64,000 bases of DNA from Tachypleus tridentatus (GCF_004210375.1 NC_134825.1:68129558-68193557); one strand, 5' to 3'. Counted from the first letter of the stretch, positions 34,006-47,387 are shown. Notes: generated by a model from the letters alone, not told the origin. Made by a program: numbers and translations.

Positions 34006-34199
34006 TCGTTGCTTTGTTTGAAAAACGTATAATTTCGTTAAGAAACTATACAGTATGTTTAATATCGACTTATCTTCAAAATATTAATATAGCATTGTTA
34101 AAACAATCACACGTAAAAAATATAATATTAAGAACATCTCTTCGACAACATTTTCAACGGTAAGGTATTGTGCTGTTTCCTTCTCTGTTCAGGTATATA

Positions 34200-37100
34200 A
34201 TTTGTATATTAATCGCGGAGAGGTGTTCAGGACTATCTATATGCAATACCTATCGAGTTCGCATAATAGTTCATTTTTTCTCCACATTTTATCGAAATAT
34301 TTTATTGTAGTATGTAGGGGTCTATCTACTATTGTTTGTGGGTTTGAATATTTATGCATAAACTTTGAAGAATTGGTTTTTGGGCACTCTACATACTGTC
34401 GAAATTAGTATATTTTATAATGACTCTTGTTTGGTTTAGAATTGTTCTTTGCTAACGTTAATCCACGCTGGAGCTGCATAGTCTATTACAGTTATATACG
34501 TTTTGTATATTTTGAGGATGGTTTCAGCTGTTATTCCATTGTTTTTACCAGTTAGGCTCCTAGGATAGTTTGTTTTCGCCTAATACTTTTGTTGTTAAAT
34601 CTGATTATTATTGTTTCAGTTAACCTTACTAAGTGATATGCCTTTTGTCTAAGTTTTCTGAATCCGTTTTGTCTCTCGAGTAATTTTGACGTTATTTTCA
34701 AAAAATGTGGAGAGTCTGTTACTGATTATTCGTTCAAGAATTTTTCATACACAGCTGGTCAGGCTGATTGGTCGATAGTTGTTTGGTTTATTGGCTAGCA
34801 TACCTTCTTTATGGAACATTAATGTATTAGCTTGCTTCCAAGAAACTGAGATGTAGCAAGGGTAGAACGATAAATGAAAAATTTCTAATAGATGATCAAA
34901 TAATTTCGAAGTGCCTTTCTTGAAGAGAATTTCTTGTATGCCGTCCTTTTCTGGTGATTTGTTTCTTGAATTCTTAATTGCTTGTTTGAGTTATGTTAAT
35001 GTAAATTTTTAAGAAGCAGTAGATTATTATAGTCATTTATGTTGTGGTGTTATCGTTGTTAATATTGATTGGGAAATATGGTTTGGATAATTCTGTGTTA
35101 TTTGTTACATGACTGTTTACTCTATTGTAAAAATAGGTGTTCACGTCTAGGTCGTTTTGTTTTGAAAGTGTTTTGTAGTTGTTGTCTGGAGGCTTCTGCT
35201 TTTTCTTTGTTTGTGTGCGCTAATGTGTTATTTTATTCTAGTATTGGGTATTTTCTTGATGTGGCTTCTTTGGTGAGTCTTTATAGGTGCGACCGAAACT
35301 TTCTAGGGTCGTTTTTTTTTTTTTTTCGTTTAGTTGGAAGCAAATGTTATCCGATTTTACTTCGTTTAACAATATAATTTCTGGTCTCATATTATTTCTC
35401 ATACTGCTTATTTGTGTTTTTATTTCTTTGTCTCTTGTTGCCATGAACTGTCTTCTTAATTGTCTTTTCTTTTCTGTGTTATTAGTTGTTTGTTCGATTT
35501 CCATGCGTTATTTATAGTTTTATGTTGTTCGTATGGTAGAGTATCCGATGCTGGTTTTGGTAGGTACTGTGTGATTATTTGACTATAACTATCAACTTTT
35601 ACTTTGTTGTTGGCTGTATGTTCAACATTTTCTGGTAATATGTTGTCTAATTCTTTCTGATATTTTTGTCAATTAGCTTAATTGCAATTAATTGGTCTTG
35701 TTTAAAGGTTATATCTTTATGGAGATCGAGATCGAAGGTACACCATATTGGTAGAAGATCACTGTCAACATCTTTTTCCACATTAAAATTTAATAACTTT
35801 GTCTAATATTAAAGAGTGTGAGGCAGATGTCTAAGATATCTTTTGTATTTATAGCTTGCGTAGTATGCGTAGGTGTAGGTGTTCTTGGGGGTTTGTTGTG
35901 TCTGTGTGTTTGTTAAGTTCTTGTGTATTGTTCACTATTTTGGTTTGGTTTTGTTCTTCTCTTGGGGGTGATTTTTGTTGTGTGATGTTTTCCTTCAGCT
36001 TTTCTGCATTTGTCACTGTATCTGCTGTTGTACCTGCGTGTGTTTCTTATGAAGTTATGTTAGTTATATCGTTTGGAGTTGGTCTTGTTGTTTTTATTTC
36101 ATAGATATGTTGCTTTATTTTTTGGTACTTGTCGCAAACTTTGTAGTTTGCTGTGTGTTTTATGCAGTTGCAACAATTAGGTTTTTCTAACTATTTTTTA
36201 CAGACAAATATATGGCGCTTACCGCCATGTCCACGTCACCACGGTGTTGTTAAACGTGCCGCTGATACGTGACCATATCTTTGGCAATTTTAGCATTGTA
36301 TAACTACAATTGCTGGTGTTTTCAATTGCTCTACTTGAAAATTTTGGTACCACAGTTACGACAGAAAGTGTTCGAACCCCTGCGTCGTGAGTAGTTTTGT
36401 TCGTCATAACTTAAAAAGTATCAAGATTAGGATAATGAAAGTAGAGTATATTATAAATATTCTTCTAACACACTTTTACTTACATATTTATGTAAATTGA
36501 ACGACAAATAAACTGTTTATAAACAAATAACCAAACATTGGAGAAGCAGAAAGTGTTCGTGCGTCCACTTTAATGGTCAGTTGTGTAACATTACTTGGCG
36601 CAATCTCTCCTCATAGTCCTCCATGATCGTTTGACAGTACTGGTATTTTTTTTCCATTCTTCTTTACAGAAGGCCTCCAACTCTTCCAAGTTTTTCCGAT
36701 GACGCTGATAAACCCTGGTCTTCGACTCATGCCAAACGTTTTCAATTGGGTTGAGATCGTGTGACTGTGATGGCCACTCCAGAACGCTTATATGGTTCCT
36801 CTGCAACCAGGTTTGCACATATTTCGATGTGTGTCTAGGGTCATTGTCGTGCTGGAAGATCCAACGACGCCCATGCCGCAAGTTACAACCATCATTCTCG
36901 ATATAAGTGCCTAATATATCAACGTACTCTTCTATTTTCTTGATTCCGTTGACGTGGTGAAGGCTGCCTACACCAGAAGAGCTGAAGGAACCCCATAGCA
37001 TGATCGAGCCACTTCCGTATTTAACTGTATGGACGGTGTTCTTTGGAAGATTTCGTTCCCCCTTCTTACGGAAAATATAGCGAACATCGCTGTGGCCGAA

Positions 37101-38585
37101 AAACTCGATTTTAGTCTCGTCTGACCAAAGAATATTCTTCCAATAGGTAAAGGTTTAACTACATGTTTTCTTGCATACCTCAATCGTGTTTCTAAATGAA
37201 CAGGCTTTAAATATGGAGTTCTACGAGGACGGCATGCTTTGATTTTGTTGTTGCTGTTTTAAAATAAGCACAGAGCTACACACTGGGCTATCTGTGCTCT
37301 GCCCACCACGAGTATCGAAACCCGGTTTTTAGCGTTGTAAATCCGCAGACATACCGCTAAGCCAGTGGGGGGCAGGCATGCTTTGAACCCAGAAGAACGT
37401 AACATGTTCGTAACTGTAAAGGTGCTTACTTCACTCCAGTTTCACTGACCAGTTTCTGTATGTCATTACGTGTTAAACGAGAATTCCTACTAACCTTCTA
37501 AAAACCTTCTACTTGGTTCTCTTTCGAATTTTGGTGGGGCGTCTGGAACGAGGAAGGTTAGCGGTTGATTCTATAAGCTTAAACTTGGCAATTATGCTTT
37601 GAACAGTAAATTTCGGCACATTAATTTGTGTAGCAATACCGGAAAGAGACACACGAGACTTGTATTTTACAATAATTCGGTTCTTTTAAATCATTGGACA
37701 GTTGTTTCCTGTTCGTCATGATGACCAAGCAGATAATGACGGAGATGGCGCTAAATTGCCGGAAGTAAATTATTTGCTGGCTAAATTCCAATAATTATGA
37801 ACCCAGTGTCTAGTTCTGGAATGGTATAATGTAGTTTACTCGCCAAAAAAAAACAAATTTTTTATGGGAACATCAGTTTTTTGACACGTTCAGAACTATA
37901 CGAACACTTTCTGCTCCTCCTATTTTTCGTTATTTCTTTATAAACAATTTATTTGTCGTTTAATTTATATACAAATTTATGTAAATGTGTGTTAGTGTAA
38001 TGTTTATAATACACATACATCTATTAGCCTAATCGTAATACTTTTTTAAGTTATGAGGAAAAGACTACTCGGGACGCAGGTGTACGAACACTTTCTGTCG
38101 TAACGGTGACTATTTTTCTTCTTGTTTTTCGTTTTCTCCTTATAGTAATATCTTTCTCATCATCAAAAGATGATAATTGTGTTTTAGCTTACATTACATG
38201 TGACCATGAATGGGGTATTATTAACTGCATTTGAAATTACATCTGATTTCTGGCCACCTAATGAACTAGATTTACTTAGCTTGTTTTCAGGCCACTGGAA
38301 GGGCGTGCGTCTTGGTTTTTAGACGTCATGTTCTTTTTGTTCTAAGCGGTTGTCGCCATCGCTCCAGGTTAGGCGACCTGCACTTTCGTCGTCCAGGTGA
38401 AGTCTTAGGCTTCGTCGCGTTTAACAGTTTCTCTAAAGAAATATGAGTATTTCTTAGTGCTCTTTCTTACATAAGTGTAGATATCTCACTCAGAAGGAAG
38501 GTTAAAAGTTGTTTTTTCCTGTATGTTCAGGAGCTTTTCTCCATTCTTCTTGCTTATTCTCACTGAAGGTCTCCTGATCTCATTG
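34200..38585 (-). mobile_element. LINE, minus strand, with Tc1; RT core deleted
   Basis: Same layout and deletions as 28375-32757: tail near 34200, RT piece about 34800-34440, linker 35504-35238, late ORF1 about 36345-35880, ORF1 start near 38327, 5' UTR to 38585. Confidence 0.83.
36350..38110 (-). mobile_element. Tc1-like transposon (family 1), copy 3, with SINE2
   Basis: TA at 36348-36349 and 38111-38112. Transposase remnant 36591-37719 keeps FQHDNDPRHTSK and HDLNPIENVW. A one-base loss near 37152 and another change near 37000 split the catalytic half. SINE2 is at 37243-37374 with ggcatgctttga at 37231-37242 and 37375-37386. Confidence 0.92.
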
Positions 38586-38593
38586 TTTAGAAT

Positions 38594-39300
38594 TGTTTGT
38601 TTGTTTTGAATTTCGCGCAAAGACACATACGGATACCTGCGCTAGCCGACTTTTATTTAGCAGTGAAAGACTAGATGAAAGGCAACTAGTCTTTACCAAC
38701 CACCGCCAACTCTTGGGCTACTCTTTTACCAATGAATAGTGGGATTAACCCATCACATTATAACAGCCCTACTATCGAGAAGAGCGAGCATGTTTGAACA
38801 CGAAACCTCACATTACGATCTGAGAGTATTAACCACCTGACAACGCCTCTGAAAGTGTTCTTCTTCAAAACGAAATAAAACAAAATTAACAGTAGCAAAT
38901 TGTTTTTTATTTATTGTTTTTCAAATTTATATGTCTCAAGGTGTTATAGCCTCTCAGAGTACATAATCATTTCAGTGATTCATTGCATTAGCATTATTTT
39001 TTACTGATGTCACAACAGTACAAAATTGCAACGCTAAGTGTCCTTTATGTGACATTTTGGTTTCTAATGATTGGCTGGTAGACAACACATTAGTGTACAG
39101 TTGTACGAGTGGTAAGAACAGGTGACCCCTTCAGGCAGTCTTTGGTTTCTGTTCGTAGAGTTTGTCCTGTTCTTTTATCCACGCGTAACCGGAAATAAAA
39201 GTTTTCGGCGAGAAAGAGGTCGGTTCTAATATGCCTCAGAATATAAGAATTATCTTTATAGACATTCCGATCTGAGAGCGATAATTAACATAAAATTATT
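38594..39300 (-). repeat. SINE1/R1 composite, reverse
   Basis: SINE1 in reverse to 38857, R1 in reverse to about 39300. tRNA 3' flank follows (about 39310-39774). Confidence 0.78.
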
Positions 39301-39774
39301 AAAAATAAATAAATAATGAAAATAAGAAAAACGGTGAATCAAATGCAAATATTGTATTTTCCAGCCTAAAACTAGGTGCTCTAAGAAAGTAAAGAAACAA
39401 GGCTGGAAGTGGTGTCTACATCATGTTTTCGAGACAGAAATTTCTATTTTACTCCATGTCTTAGGTATTTGTCAAGTTTAGTAAAGTCAAACTCGGGATT
39501 TATATTAATATAAGATTTTGGTTACACATATGTCAAAAACAGGCTTATTCTAAAAGCAGTTTCGAAAATATTGATTTCCACAAGCTGTGTAACATTATTA
39601 AAAGCATGGAAAACGCAGTTAATTTTTTTTTAAACAAAGATGTCTATTTTAATGAAAATTTAAAATACGGTGAATGAATGATGTATCGCCATCTTTATCC
39701 TAAAGTAATTTCACATGAATTTGTTCAACTGGATATGATAAAAATATAAGCATTCATCAAGTTGAAAGTGTACA

Positions 39775-39846
39775 AGCCACCAGTGAGGTTCGAACTCACG
39801 ACCCCTGGTTTACGAAACCAGTGCTCTACCTCTGAGCTATGATGGC
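39775..39846 (-). tRNA. tRNA-Thr (anticodon CGT)
   Basis: Identical in the mature region to 28110-28181. It starts partial unit C3, which is cut by the gap at 40638. Confidence 0.92.
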
Positions 39847-40043
39847 TCGTTGCTTTACTTGGAAACCGTATAATTTCGTTAAGAAACTATACAGTATGTT
39901 TAATATCAACTTATCGTTCAAAATATTAATATAGCATTGTTAAAACAATCACACGTAAAAAATATAATATTAAGAACATCTCTTCGACAACATTTTCAAC
40001 GGTAAGGTATTGTGCTGTTTCCTCCTCTGTTCAGGTATATAAT

Positions 40044-40637
40044 TTGTATATTAATCGCGGAGAGGTGTTCAGGACTATCTATATGCAATACCTATCGAGT
40101 TCGCATAATAGTTCATTTTTTCTCCACATTTTATCGAAATATTTTATTGTAGTATGTAGGGATCTATCTACTATTGTTTGTGGGTTTGAATATTTATGCA
40201 TAAACTTTGAAGAAGTGGTTTTTGGGCACTCTACATGCTGTCGAAAGTAGTATATTTTATAATGACTCTTGTTTGGTTTAGAATTGTTCTTTGCTAACGT
40301 TAATCCACGCTGGAGCTGCATAGTCTATTACAGTTATATACGTTTTGTATATTTTGAGGATGGTTTCAGCTGTTACTCCATTGTTTTTTACCACAGGGCT
40401 CCTAGGATAGTTTGTTCTTCGCCTAATACTTTTGTTGTTAAATCTGATTATTATTGTTTCAGTTAACCTTACCAAGTGATATGCCTTTTGTCTAAGTTTT
40501 CTGAATCTGTTTGTCCTCTGAGTAATTTTGACGTTATTTCCCAAAATGTGGAGAGTCTGTTACTGATTTCATTCTGTTCAAGAATTTTCCATACACAGCT
40601 GGTCAGGCTGATTGGTCGATAACTGTTTGGTTTATTG
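40044..40637 (-). mobile_element. LINE 3' part, minus strand, cut by gap
   Basis: Tail and RT piece (NNKSIRRRTNYPRS, KPNSYRPISLTSCVWKILE at the gap edge). YRPISLTSC is preserved better here than in other copies. The palm is deleted as in C1 and C2. Confidence 0.82.
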
Positions 40638-41137
40638 NNNNNNNNNNNNNNNNNNNNNNNNNNNNNNNNNNNNNNNNNNNNNNNNNNNNNNNNNNNNNNN
40701 NNNNNNNNNNNNNNNNNNNNNNNNNNNNNNNNNNNNNNNNNNNNNNNNNNNNNNNNNNNNNNNNNNNNNNNNNNNNNNNNNNNNNNNNNNNNNNNNNNNN
40801 NNNNNNNNNNNNNNNNNNNNNNNNNNNNNNNNNNNNNNNNNNNNNNNNNNNNNNNNNNNNNNNNNNNNNNNNNNNNNNNNNNNNNNNNNNNNNNNNNNNN
40901 NNNNNNNNNNNNNNNNNNNNNNNNNNNNNNNNNNNNNNNNNNNNNNNNNNNNNNNNNNNNNNNNNNNNNNNNNNNNNNNNNNNNNNNNNNNNNNNNNNNN
41001 NNNNNNNNNNNNNNNNNNNNNNNNNNNNNNNNNNNNNNNNNNNNNNNNNNNNNNNNNNNNNNNNNNNNNNNNNNNNNNNNNNNNNNNNNNNNNNNNNNNN
41101 NNNNNNNNNNNNNNNNNNNNNNNNNNNNNNNNNNNNN
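40638..41137. other. Assembly gap, exactly 500 Ns
   Basis: A run of 500 undetermined bases. The LINE runs on the minus strand to its left and on the plus strand to its right. The round length suggests a scaffold placeholder rather than a measured distance. Confidence 0.99.
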
Positions 41138-41870
41138 TGTACTTTCGATCTCGCCCCCCATAAAGATATAACCTTTAAAGAAGACAAATTCGACTAGAAA
41201 GAAGCTAATTGGCAAAATGTGAGGAATTAGACAACATATTACCAGAAAATGTTGAGCATACAGCCAACAACAAAGTAGAATTTGATAGCTGTAGTCAAAT
41301 AATCATGAGTGCCTACTAAAAGCATCAACTAGCTACAACAATAACGCATGGAAATCAAAACAAACAACTAATAACACTCATAAAACAACGAAGACAATTG
41401 AGAAGATGGTTCATGGCAACAAGAGATAAAGAAATCAAAACACAACTAAACAGTATCAGAAATAAAATCAGAGCAGAAATTAAATTGTTAAAACAAGAAA
41501 ATGGGACAATTTCTAACTGCAAACTAAATGGAAAACCGACCCTCAGAGAGCTTTGGTCGCACCTAAAAAGACTCACTAAAGAAGCCACAACAAGAAAATA
41601 CCAACATAAGAACAAAATAACACATTAGCACACACCAACAAAGAAAACCCAGAAGCTTTCAGACAACAACTACAAAACACTTTCAAAACACAACGACCCA
41701 GACCTGAACACCTATTTTTTTCAATACAGTAAATAATTATGTAACAAATAACACAGAATTATACAAACCATATTTCCTAGTCAATATTAACAACAATAAC
41801 ACCAATAACATAAATGACTTTTACAATCTACTGCTAACCAGAAAAATAACATTAGCAAATCTACGGGCTC
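41138..41870 (+). mobile_element. LINE piece: endonuclease end and linker
   Basis: Begins at the CTFDLAP codons, passes the linker (RRWFMATRDKEIKTQLNSIR at 41398) and stops at RKITLANL next to the tRNA 3' flank. Confidence 0.7.
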
Positions 41871-42240
41871 TCAGAAAAGAAACAAGAAAGTAGTGTCCAC
41901 ATTATGTTTTCGAACAAAAATCTCTTTTTCCCTCCATGTCTACAGCATTTATCAACTTTAGTAAAGTCAAATTTTGATTTATTAATTTTAGATTTTATAA
42001 TAGATATATCAAAACAGGGTTATACTTCAAGCAGTTTGGGAAATATTGATTTCCACTGTATAAAATTAATAGAGCAGAGAAAACGAAGCTTACATTTTAA
42101 ATAACAATGTCGCTTTTATTGAAAATTTAAATTTTTATGAAAAATAATGTATCGTCATATTTATCGTAAATAAAATTATGTTATTTTGTTCAATTGCAGG
42201 TGATGAAAATAAGAGTATCCGTCAAAGTTCAAGATATACA

Positions 42241-42312
42241 AGCCACCAGTGAGGTTCGAACTCACGACTCCTGGTTTACAAGACCAGTGCTCTACCCCTG
42301 AGCTATGATGGC
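42241..42312 (-). tRNA. tRNA-Thr (anticodon TGT)
   Basis: 72 nt, all stems paired: acceptor GCCATCA/TGGTGGC, D arm GCTC/GAGC, anticodon loop CTTGTAA, T arm GTGAG/CTCAC. The A box TAGCTCAGGGG and B box are good. An aaaa stretch about 32 nt downstream on the plus strand gives a possible T4 terminator. Confidence 0.93.
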
Positions 42313-42512
42313 TCGTACATATCGTTTAAAACGCATTATTTCTCTTTAATGTTCTACAGCATATTGAATATTCGCTTATCGTTCAGTGGATTATTTTAGC
42401 ATTGCTAAAACAGTCACATGTAAAGAAAATATAATATTGAGAACACCTCTTCGACAACATTTTCAACAGTAAGGTATTATACTGTTTTCTCCTCTGTTCA
42501 GTGTATAAAAGC

Positions 42513-43020
42513 TTGTTGTTTTAAATTACGCATAAAGATACACCGGACTATCTGTGCTCTACCCACAATGGGTATCGAAACCCGGTTTTATTATCGTAAG
42601 TCAGCAGATATTCGGGTGTGCAACTAGTGGAGGTGGCAAACACAGTAGTTCCATTGTGTTTGCTTTTCTCAAACACAGCATAAAGAAAGCATTTATTTGA
42701 ATTTTATTCTTTAGATTTTTCTACACATAAATATCAACCTGCCACCTGTGTGAAGAATGTTTTGAAACATTAATAAATCATCATTCAAAATGGTGGTACA
42801 CGAATATATCTGTTTACGAAGGTGGTCATCTGATCAAAAAAGTACAGCCATATATCATAAAATAAACCATCTTAAAAACCGAAGAAACCGGTGCTAATCC
42901 TTTTATAGACATTTATTTGTAGAGACTCTTATGATATACATAATTTTTCACAAATTATTTAACAAGATAATTAAAACAGAAAAACCTTAACACTTTTCCC
43001 AAGCGACAGGAACACCGAAG
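42513..43020 (+). repeat. SINE2 then N1 block
   Basis: SINE2 42513-42636 (a few bases lost in caccggactatc), N1 42637-43020. Confidence 0.7.
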
Positions 43021-43597
43021 ATCAATAGAATATTCTTTCTTCTTCGAATCTACTTTCTCATTTAGGAGTTACAATAGAAATAATATTCATTTTAAACTAA
43101 AGTTGTTGTGTCTAAGCTTTAATTATATTAGAATATCAATATTTCAATTATTTAGTTGTGTTATATGCATCGCTTGAATAAAATGCAAGATACTTATCTC
43201 AACACATATCCAACCTACATATTTTTCTCTATAAATTATATGTTTAAAAAAAAACAATCGTACAGTGCTATAAGGAGCAGTAGTAGAGTACTGGTCTAGT
43301 AACCTAAATGTTGTAAGTGCTATCCTTCCAGTTGGATTTCATATTTTCAAATTCAAACTATTACAATTTAGTCGTGGATTTCTTCTCTCGTTTGTTTAAA
43401 AAAATATCAAAATCGATGAAAATGTTTATGTGGTTAGAAGGTATTTGAAATAATTCAATTAAATTATCGACACATAGTTATACTAAGGAAAACATTAATG
43501 AATTTAATTGAACAAATAACTAAAACTTTTTCTGAGTTATTCTTCTGCTTCGTAATTGTAACTATATTTAATTATGAATAATATCACAATAATATCA
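43021..43597. repeat. Non-coding repeat with tRNA-like element, truncated
   Basis: Same as 49571-50140 until caataatatca at 43597, where it switches abruptly to the Tc1-like copy instead of continuing into R1. Confidence 0.7.
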
Positions 43598-44720
43598 GAT
43601 GACGTGGCATGCTGTCGATGAGGTTATTGATATAAACCACTGTGATTTCATCCCAATTTGTCACTAGAAAGTGGTGTAACTCAGCTACAGTAGCTGGTTG
43701 TGGTTAGAAATTTTAGGTTCAGTTCTGCCCAACAGTTTTCAATGAAATTACAACCTGGAGACTTTGATGGCCATGCCATTATTGTAACGTTCTCCCAGTC
43801 AGAGATAATCCTGTACAGTACAAGCAGTGTGGGCATTGGCATTGTGATCCTGGATCACAAATTATTGCTAAACCTTTCCCTAGCATATGGCAGAAATATT
43901 GTCTTCACATTATGCCTTTAGAAGGCACCATTGGTGTTTCTCCGGAAGATATGAAGAGCGGTTTATCTCCCATAATCAATAACTCCTCAAACATGTTATG
44001 CGCCACCTCCCTTAGTAAACAGTCTACCCACATTTGTTTTCCAGGCAAACAATGAACACGAATCCTACCACCAGCTTTAACAAGCCACAAACAAGACTCT
44101 TCTGAAAGATGACATGTCGCCAGTGTCATAACTTCAGCGAAGTTGGCATGTCGCCAGTGTCATAACTGTAAGGTTGGCATGTCGCCAGTGTAATAACTGT
44201 AAGTTGGCATGTCGCCAGTGTCATAACTGTAAGTTGACATGTCGCCAGTGTCATAACTGTAAGTTGGCATGTCACCAGTGTCATAACTGTAAGTTGGCAT
44301 GCCGTTTTGGCTAAGTAGCACGGCGAGAGTTGTAATTCTGGTTAATATCGGTTTTCAGACAACCGTTCTGGCAAAATAATCTTGTTTAGTCGGCTTCCTA
44401 TCCAAGTTGTTTTGAATACCCTGTAATAAACGTGTTCATGCCATTCCTGTCTTAATGGGTTGCAAGACTTCTTTTAACCTTGATGTGTTAAAATGACCAA
44501 AAATACGATAATCTCAGGTAACAATTTCCGACGTTTACCACTATACTTTTGGAAACAGCGTTTCCTGTAATCCGAGACGTTCTAGAATTCTGGAAACAGT
44601 ACACTGAGGTGTTCTGAAAATTTCAGTTGCTTCATACCATTTCTGAACAGTCGAACAATTTGACGATCTATAATTTCTGGCGCGTGTGGACTCCATCCAC
44701 ACCAAGCACAGATAAATTGT
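43598..44720 (-). pseudogene. Tc1-like transposase remnant (family 2), copy 2
   Basis: Same parts as 16061-17110. WLVKAGGRIRVHCLPGKQMW is open at 44129-43905. Stops and frameshifts elsewhere. Its left edge coincides with a breakpoint of homology between repeat units. Confidence 0.75.
44113..44297. repeat. 30-bp minisatellite, six copies
   Basis: Six head-to-tail units. The first has a few extra bases (cttcagcgaagttgg). Single-base variants mark individual units. Three copies at the sister locus. Confidence 0.95.
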
Positions 44721-44790
44721 ATGAACGAAGCTTTAAATTATTTCACAAAAGATTATACCAAAAACAAACTCTTTTATACCAAACAGATAT

Positions 44791-45668
44791 GTGTTTGTTC
44801 TTCTTATAGTAAAACCACATCGGACTATCTGCCGAGCCCACCGTTGTGAATCCGGAGACTTACCGGGTACTAGCGGGAGGCACAGATTCTCAAAACAACT
44901 TATATGGACCAGAAAAACAACTCGTGTATATTTATCCGGTCACATTTATCTTCTCTGTTACTGCTTGGACATTTACTTAGTAACTACTCCATAAACAATG
45001 TAAACAATGACATCAATATTTAACAGTATACAAACATCTTGGACAAAGTTGTGAATATTTAACATTTTATTGTTTCAAGAGATATAAACAACTGGAAGAT
45101 AACTTCCGAAACGGAAAAAAAAGCAAGTAGAACTTTGTCTATAAACTCTGTTTCGTTACATTTTAATGTAAAATTCAAAATCATGGAAAGCTATTTCAGT
45201 TCACTGCATCTATCGATATTTTGAAGCTCATAATACAACATCAGTATTTAAAATAATTTTAACTAATGCACTATCTTACTTATATAAATAAACAAACCTT
45301 CAAGCGATATTTTATATTAATCTAAATAAACACAAATAAAGAAATTGCTATAAAGACCTGCATCCTTTAACTTAATATATTTTGTTTGATCAGGCACTAT
45401 TAAGCAGAAGAGAGTGAACTCATAACCACTACTTTTTTCCATATCATTAGTTCATTCTTCATAAATAATGCAATCCAGCCGCTAATGAGGGCCCAAAATA
45501 TTTGTCAAACACAGGAAGAAGGTTAAAAGTACAGAAGTCAATTACCGGTTTTAAATTAGCAGCCTCAAAGTAAATTATAAATTTATAATTAATTCAGCTG
45601 CTATTTTTCACTGGTAATCTCAGACTCATTTGACCAGTTAAAACACTCAATTCTTAATCTCAGGGTCG
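44791..45668. repeat. SINE3 remnant and two-copy spacer
   Basis: SINE3 remnant in reverse at 44791-44881, then non-coding spacer as at 17261-18053. Confidence 0.65.
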
Positions 45669-46046
45669 CTGTTGTTGTTCTTGTTGTTTGAATTAAGCAC
45701 AAAGCTACACAATGGGCTATCTATGCTCTGCCCACCACGGATATCGAAACCCATATTTTAGCGTTGTAAGTCCGCAGACATACCGCCGAGCCACTGGGGG
45801 CCTTCGGGGTCGCAGGTTCGAATCCCCGTTACACCAAATATATGCTCGCCCTTTTAACATTGGGGCAGTTATAACGTGATAGATATATAATTCAAACTGT
45901 TAAAATTTTATAGTTGATTCCTTCTTTCACTTCCCCCGCTAATACAACGGTATGTCTACGGACTTACAAAGATAAAGTCAGGGGTTCGATTCACCTCAGT
46001 AGGTTCAGCAGAGAGTCCGATGTGGCTTTGTAATAAGAAAATGCAA
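45669..46046 (+). repeat. SINE2, SINE1 fragment and SINE3 in series
   Basis: SINE2 45669-45800, SINE1 fragment 45801-45890 (ggtcgcaggttcgaatcccc), SINE3 45933-46046. Same order as 18054-18430. Confidence 0.78.
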
Positions 46047-46369
46047 ACTCCGTCTCTCGTTTATCAGGCTACCCTTACTTACGAAACATCAAAGTTTAAA
46101 AGTATCTAAATCCATTAAAAAGTTTATGCGTTCAGAAGGTGTTTCAGATTATCAATAAAACTATTGATATAATTATACCTTAATCAGTTTACTTCAACAA
46201 ATAACTAAAACTTTTTCCGTGTTATTCTTCTGCTTCGTAATAGTAACAAAATTAAGTGAAAATGATATCACAATGATATCAATATACTAGATTTACTTAC
46301 CATTACAGAATATCACTTTTATTAAATATGGTCGTTATAGTTCTAAAATATTTCTTCATTAAAAATTAC

Positions 46370-47080
46370 CGCTCTCAGATCGGAATGTCTATAAAGATAA
46401 TTCATTTTCTTTGGAATTTTACCACCGACTTTTTTTCTTGCCGAAAACGTTTATTCCGGCGACGCACGTGCAAGATGACACGACAAACTCCACGAACAGA
46501 AACCAAAGACCGCCTGAAGGAGTCACCTGAAGGAATAACCCATTCGCACAACTCTACACTAATGTGTTGTCTTCCGGGCCAGTCATTAGAATTTAAAATG
46601 TCACATAAAGGACGCTTACCGTTGCAATTTGTACTGTTGTGACGTCAGTAAAAAAAGGTGCTCGTGCCATAAATCACGAGCATAATTATGTACTTTGAAG
46701 GCTGTAACACCATAAAATATATAAATTTGAAAAGCAATAAATAAAAAAACCAATTGGCTACTCTTAATTCTTGTTTTATTCGTTCTTGAAGCAGAACGCT
46801 TTCCGAGACGTGGTCAATTGTTGAAGCAGTCGAATCGTAATCTGAGGGTCAGGGGTTCGAATCCCCGTTACACACACACATGTTCGCCCTTTCAGTGGCG
46901 GGACCGTTATGATGTGATAAATCAATCCCATTATTCGTTGGTAAAAGAGTAGCCTAAAGTTGTCGGTGGTTGGTGATGACAAGCTGAACTTCCCTCTAGT
47001 CTTACACTGCTAAATTAGAGACGGCTACCGCAGATAGCCCTCATGTAGTTTGAGAAATTCAGAAACAAACAAGCAATTCT
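46370..47080 (+). repeat. R1/SINE1 composite, forward
   Basis: R1 to about 46765, SINE1 46801-47080, then a few bases of LINE 5' end (aacgagatcag). The open frame over R1 (46328-46642) shows no known motif and is not kept in other copies. Confidence 0.78.
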
Positions 47081-47387
47081 AAACAACGAGATCAGTGTCA
47101 GATACATTTTGGAACAAGATCAGTAAAAACTGTTAATTGGAAAAGGAGGAATAGGGACCATTAAAAGAATGCAGAAAAACGTTGAATCCAAATGTAAATA
47201 TTATATTTTCCAGCCAAAAACTAGGGGTTCTAAGAAAGTAAAGAAACAAGGCTGGAAATGGTGTCTACATTATGTTTTCAAACAAAAAATTTCTATTTTC
47301 ACTCCATATATACAGCGTTTATCAATTTTAGTAAAGTCAAACTAGGGATTTATATTAATTTAAGTATTTTATAGTAGATATATCACC

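Larger units (their letters stand above)
33934..39774. repeat. Tandem unit C2 (5841 bp)
   Basis: Near copy of C1 with the same internal order. The R1 at its right end has the normal structure, so the foldback at 27497 belongs to only one copy. Confidence 0.93.

Noticed and set aside
40469-41215. Long open frames across 40603-41187
   Set aside because: They exist only because the 500 Ns contain no stop codons.
44113-44297. CRISPR-like array
   Set aside because: Units are directly head to tail without unique spacers, and the DNA is eukaryotic.
46328-46642. 104-codon frame over R1
   Set aside because: Not preserved in the other R1 copies and without a known motif.
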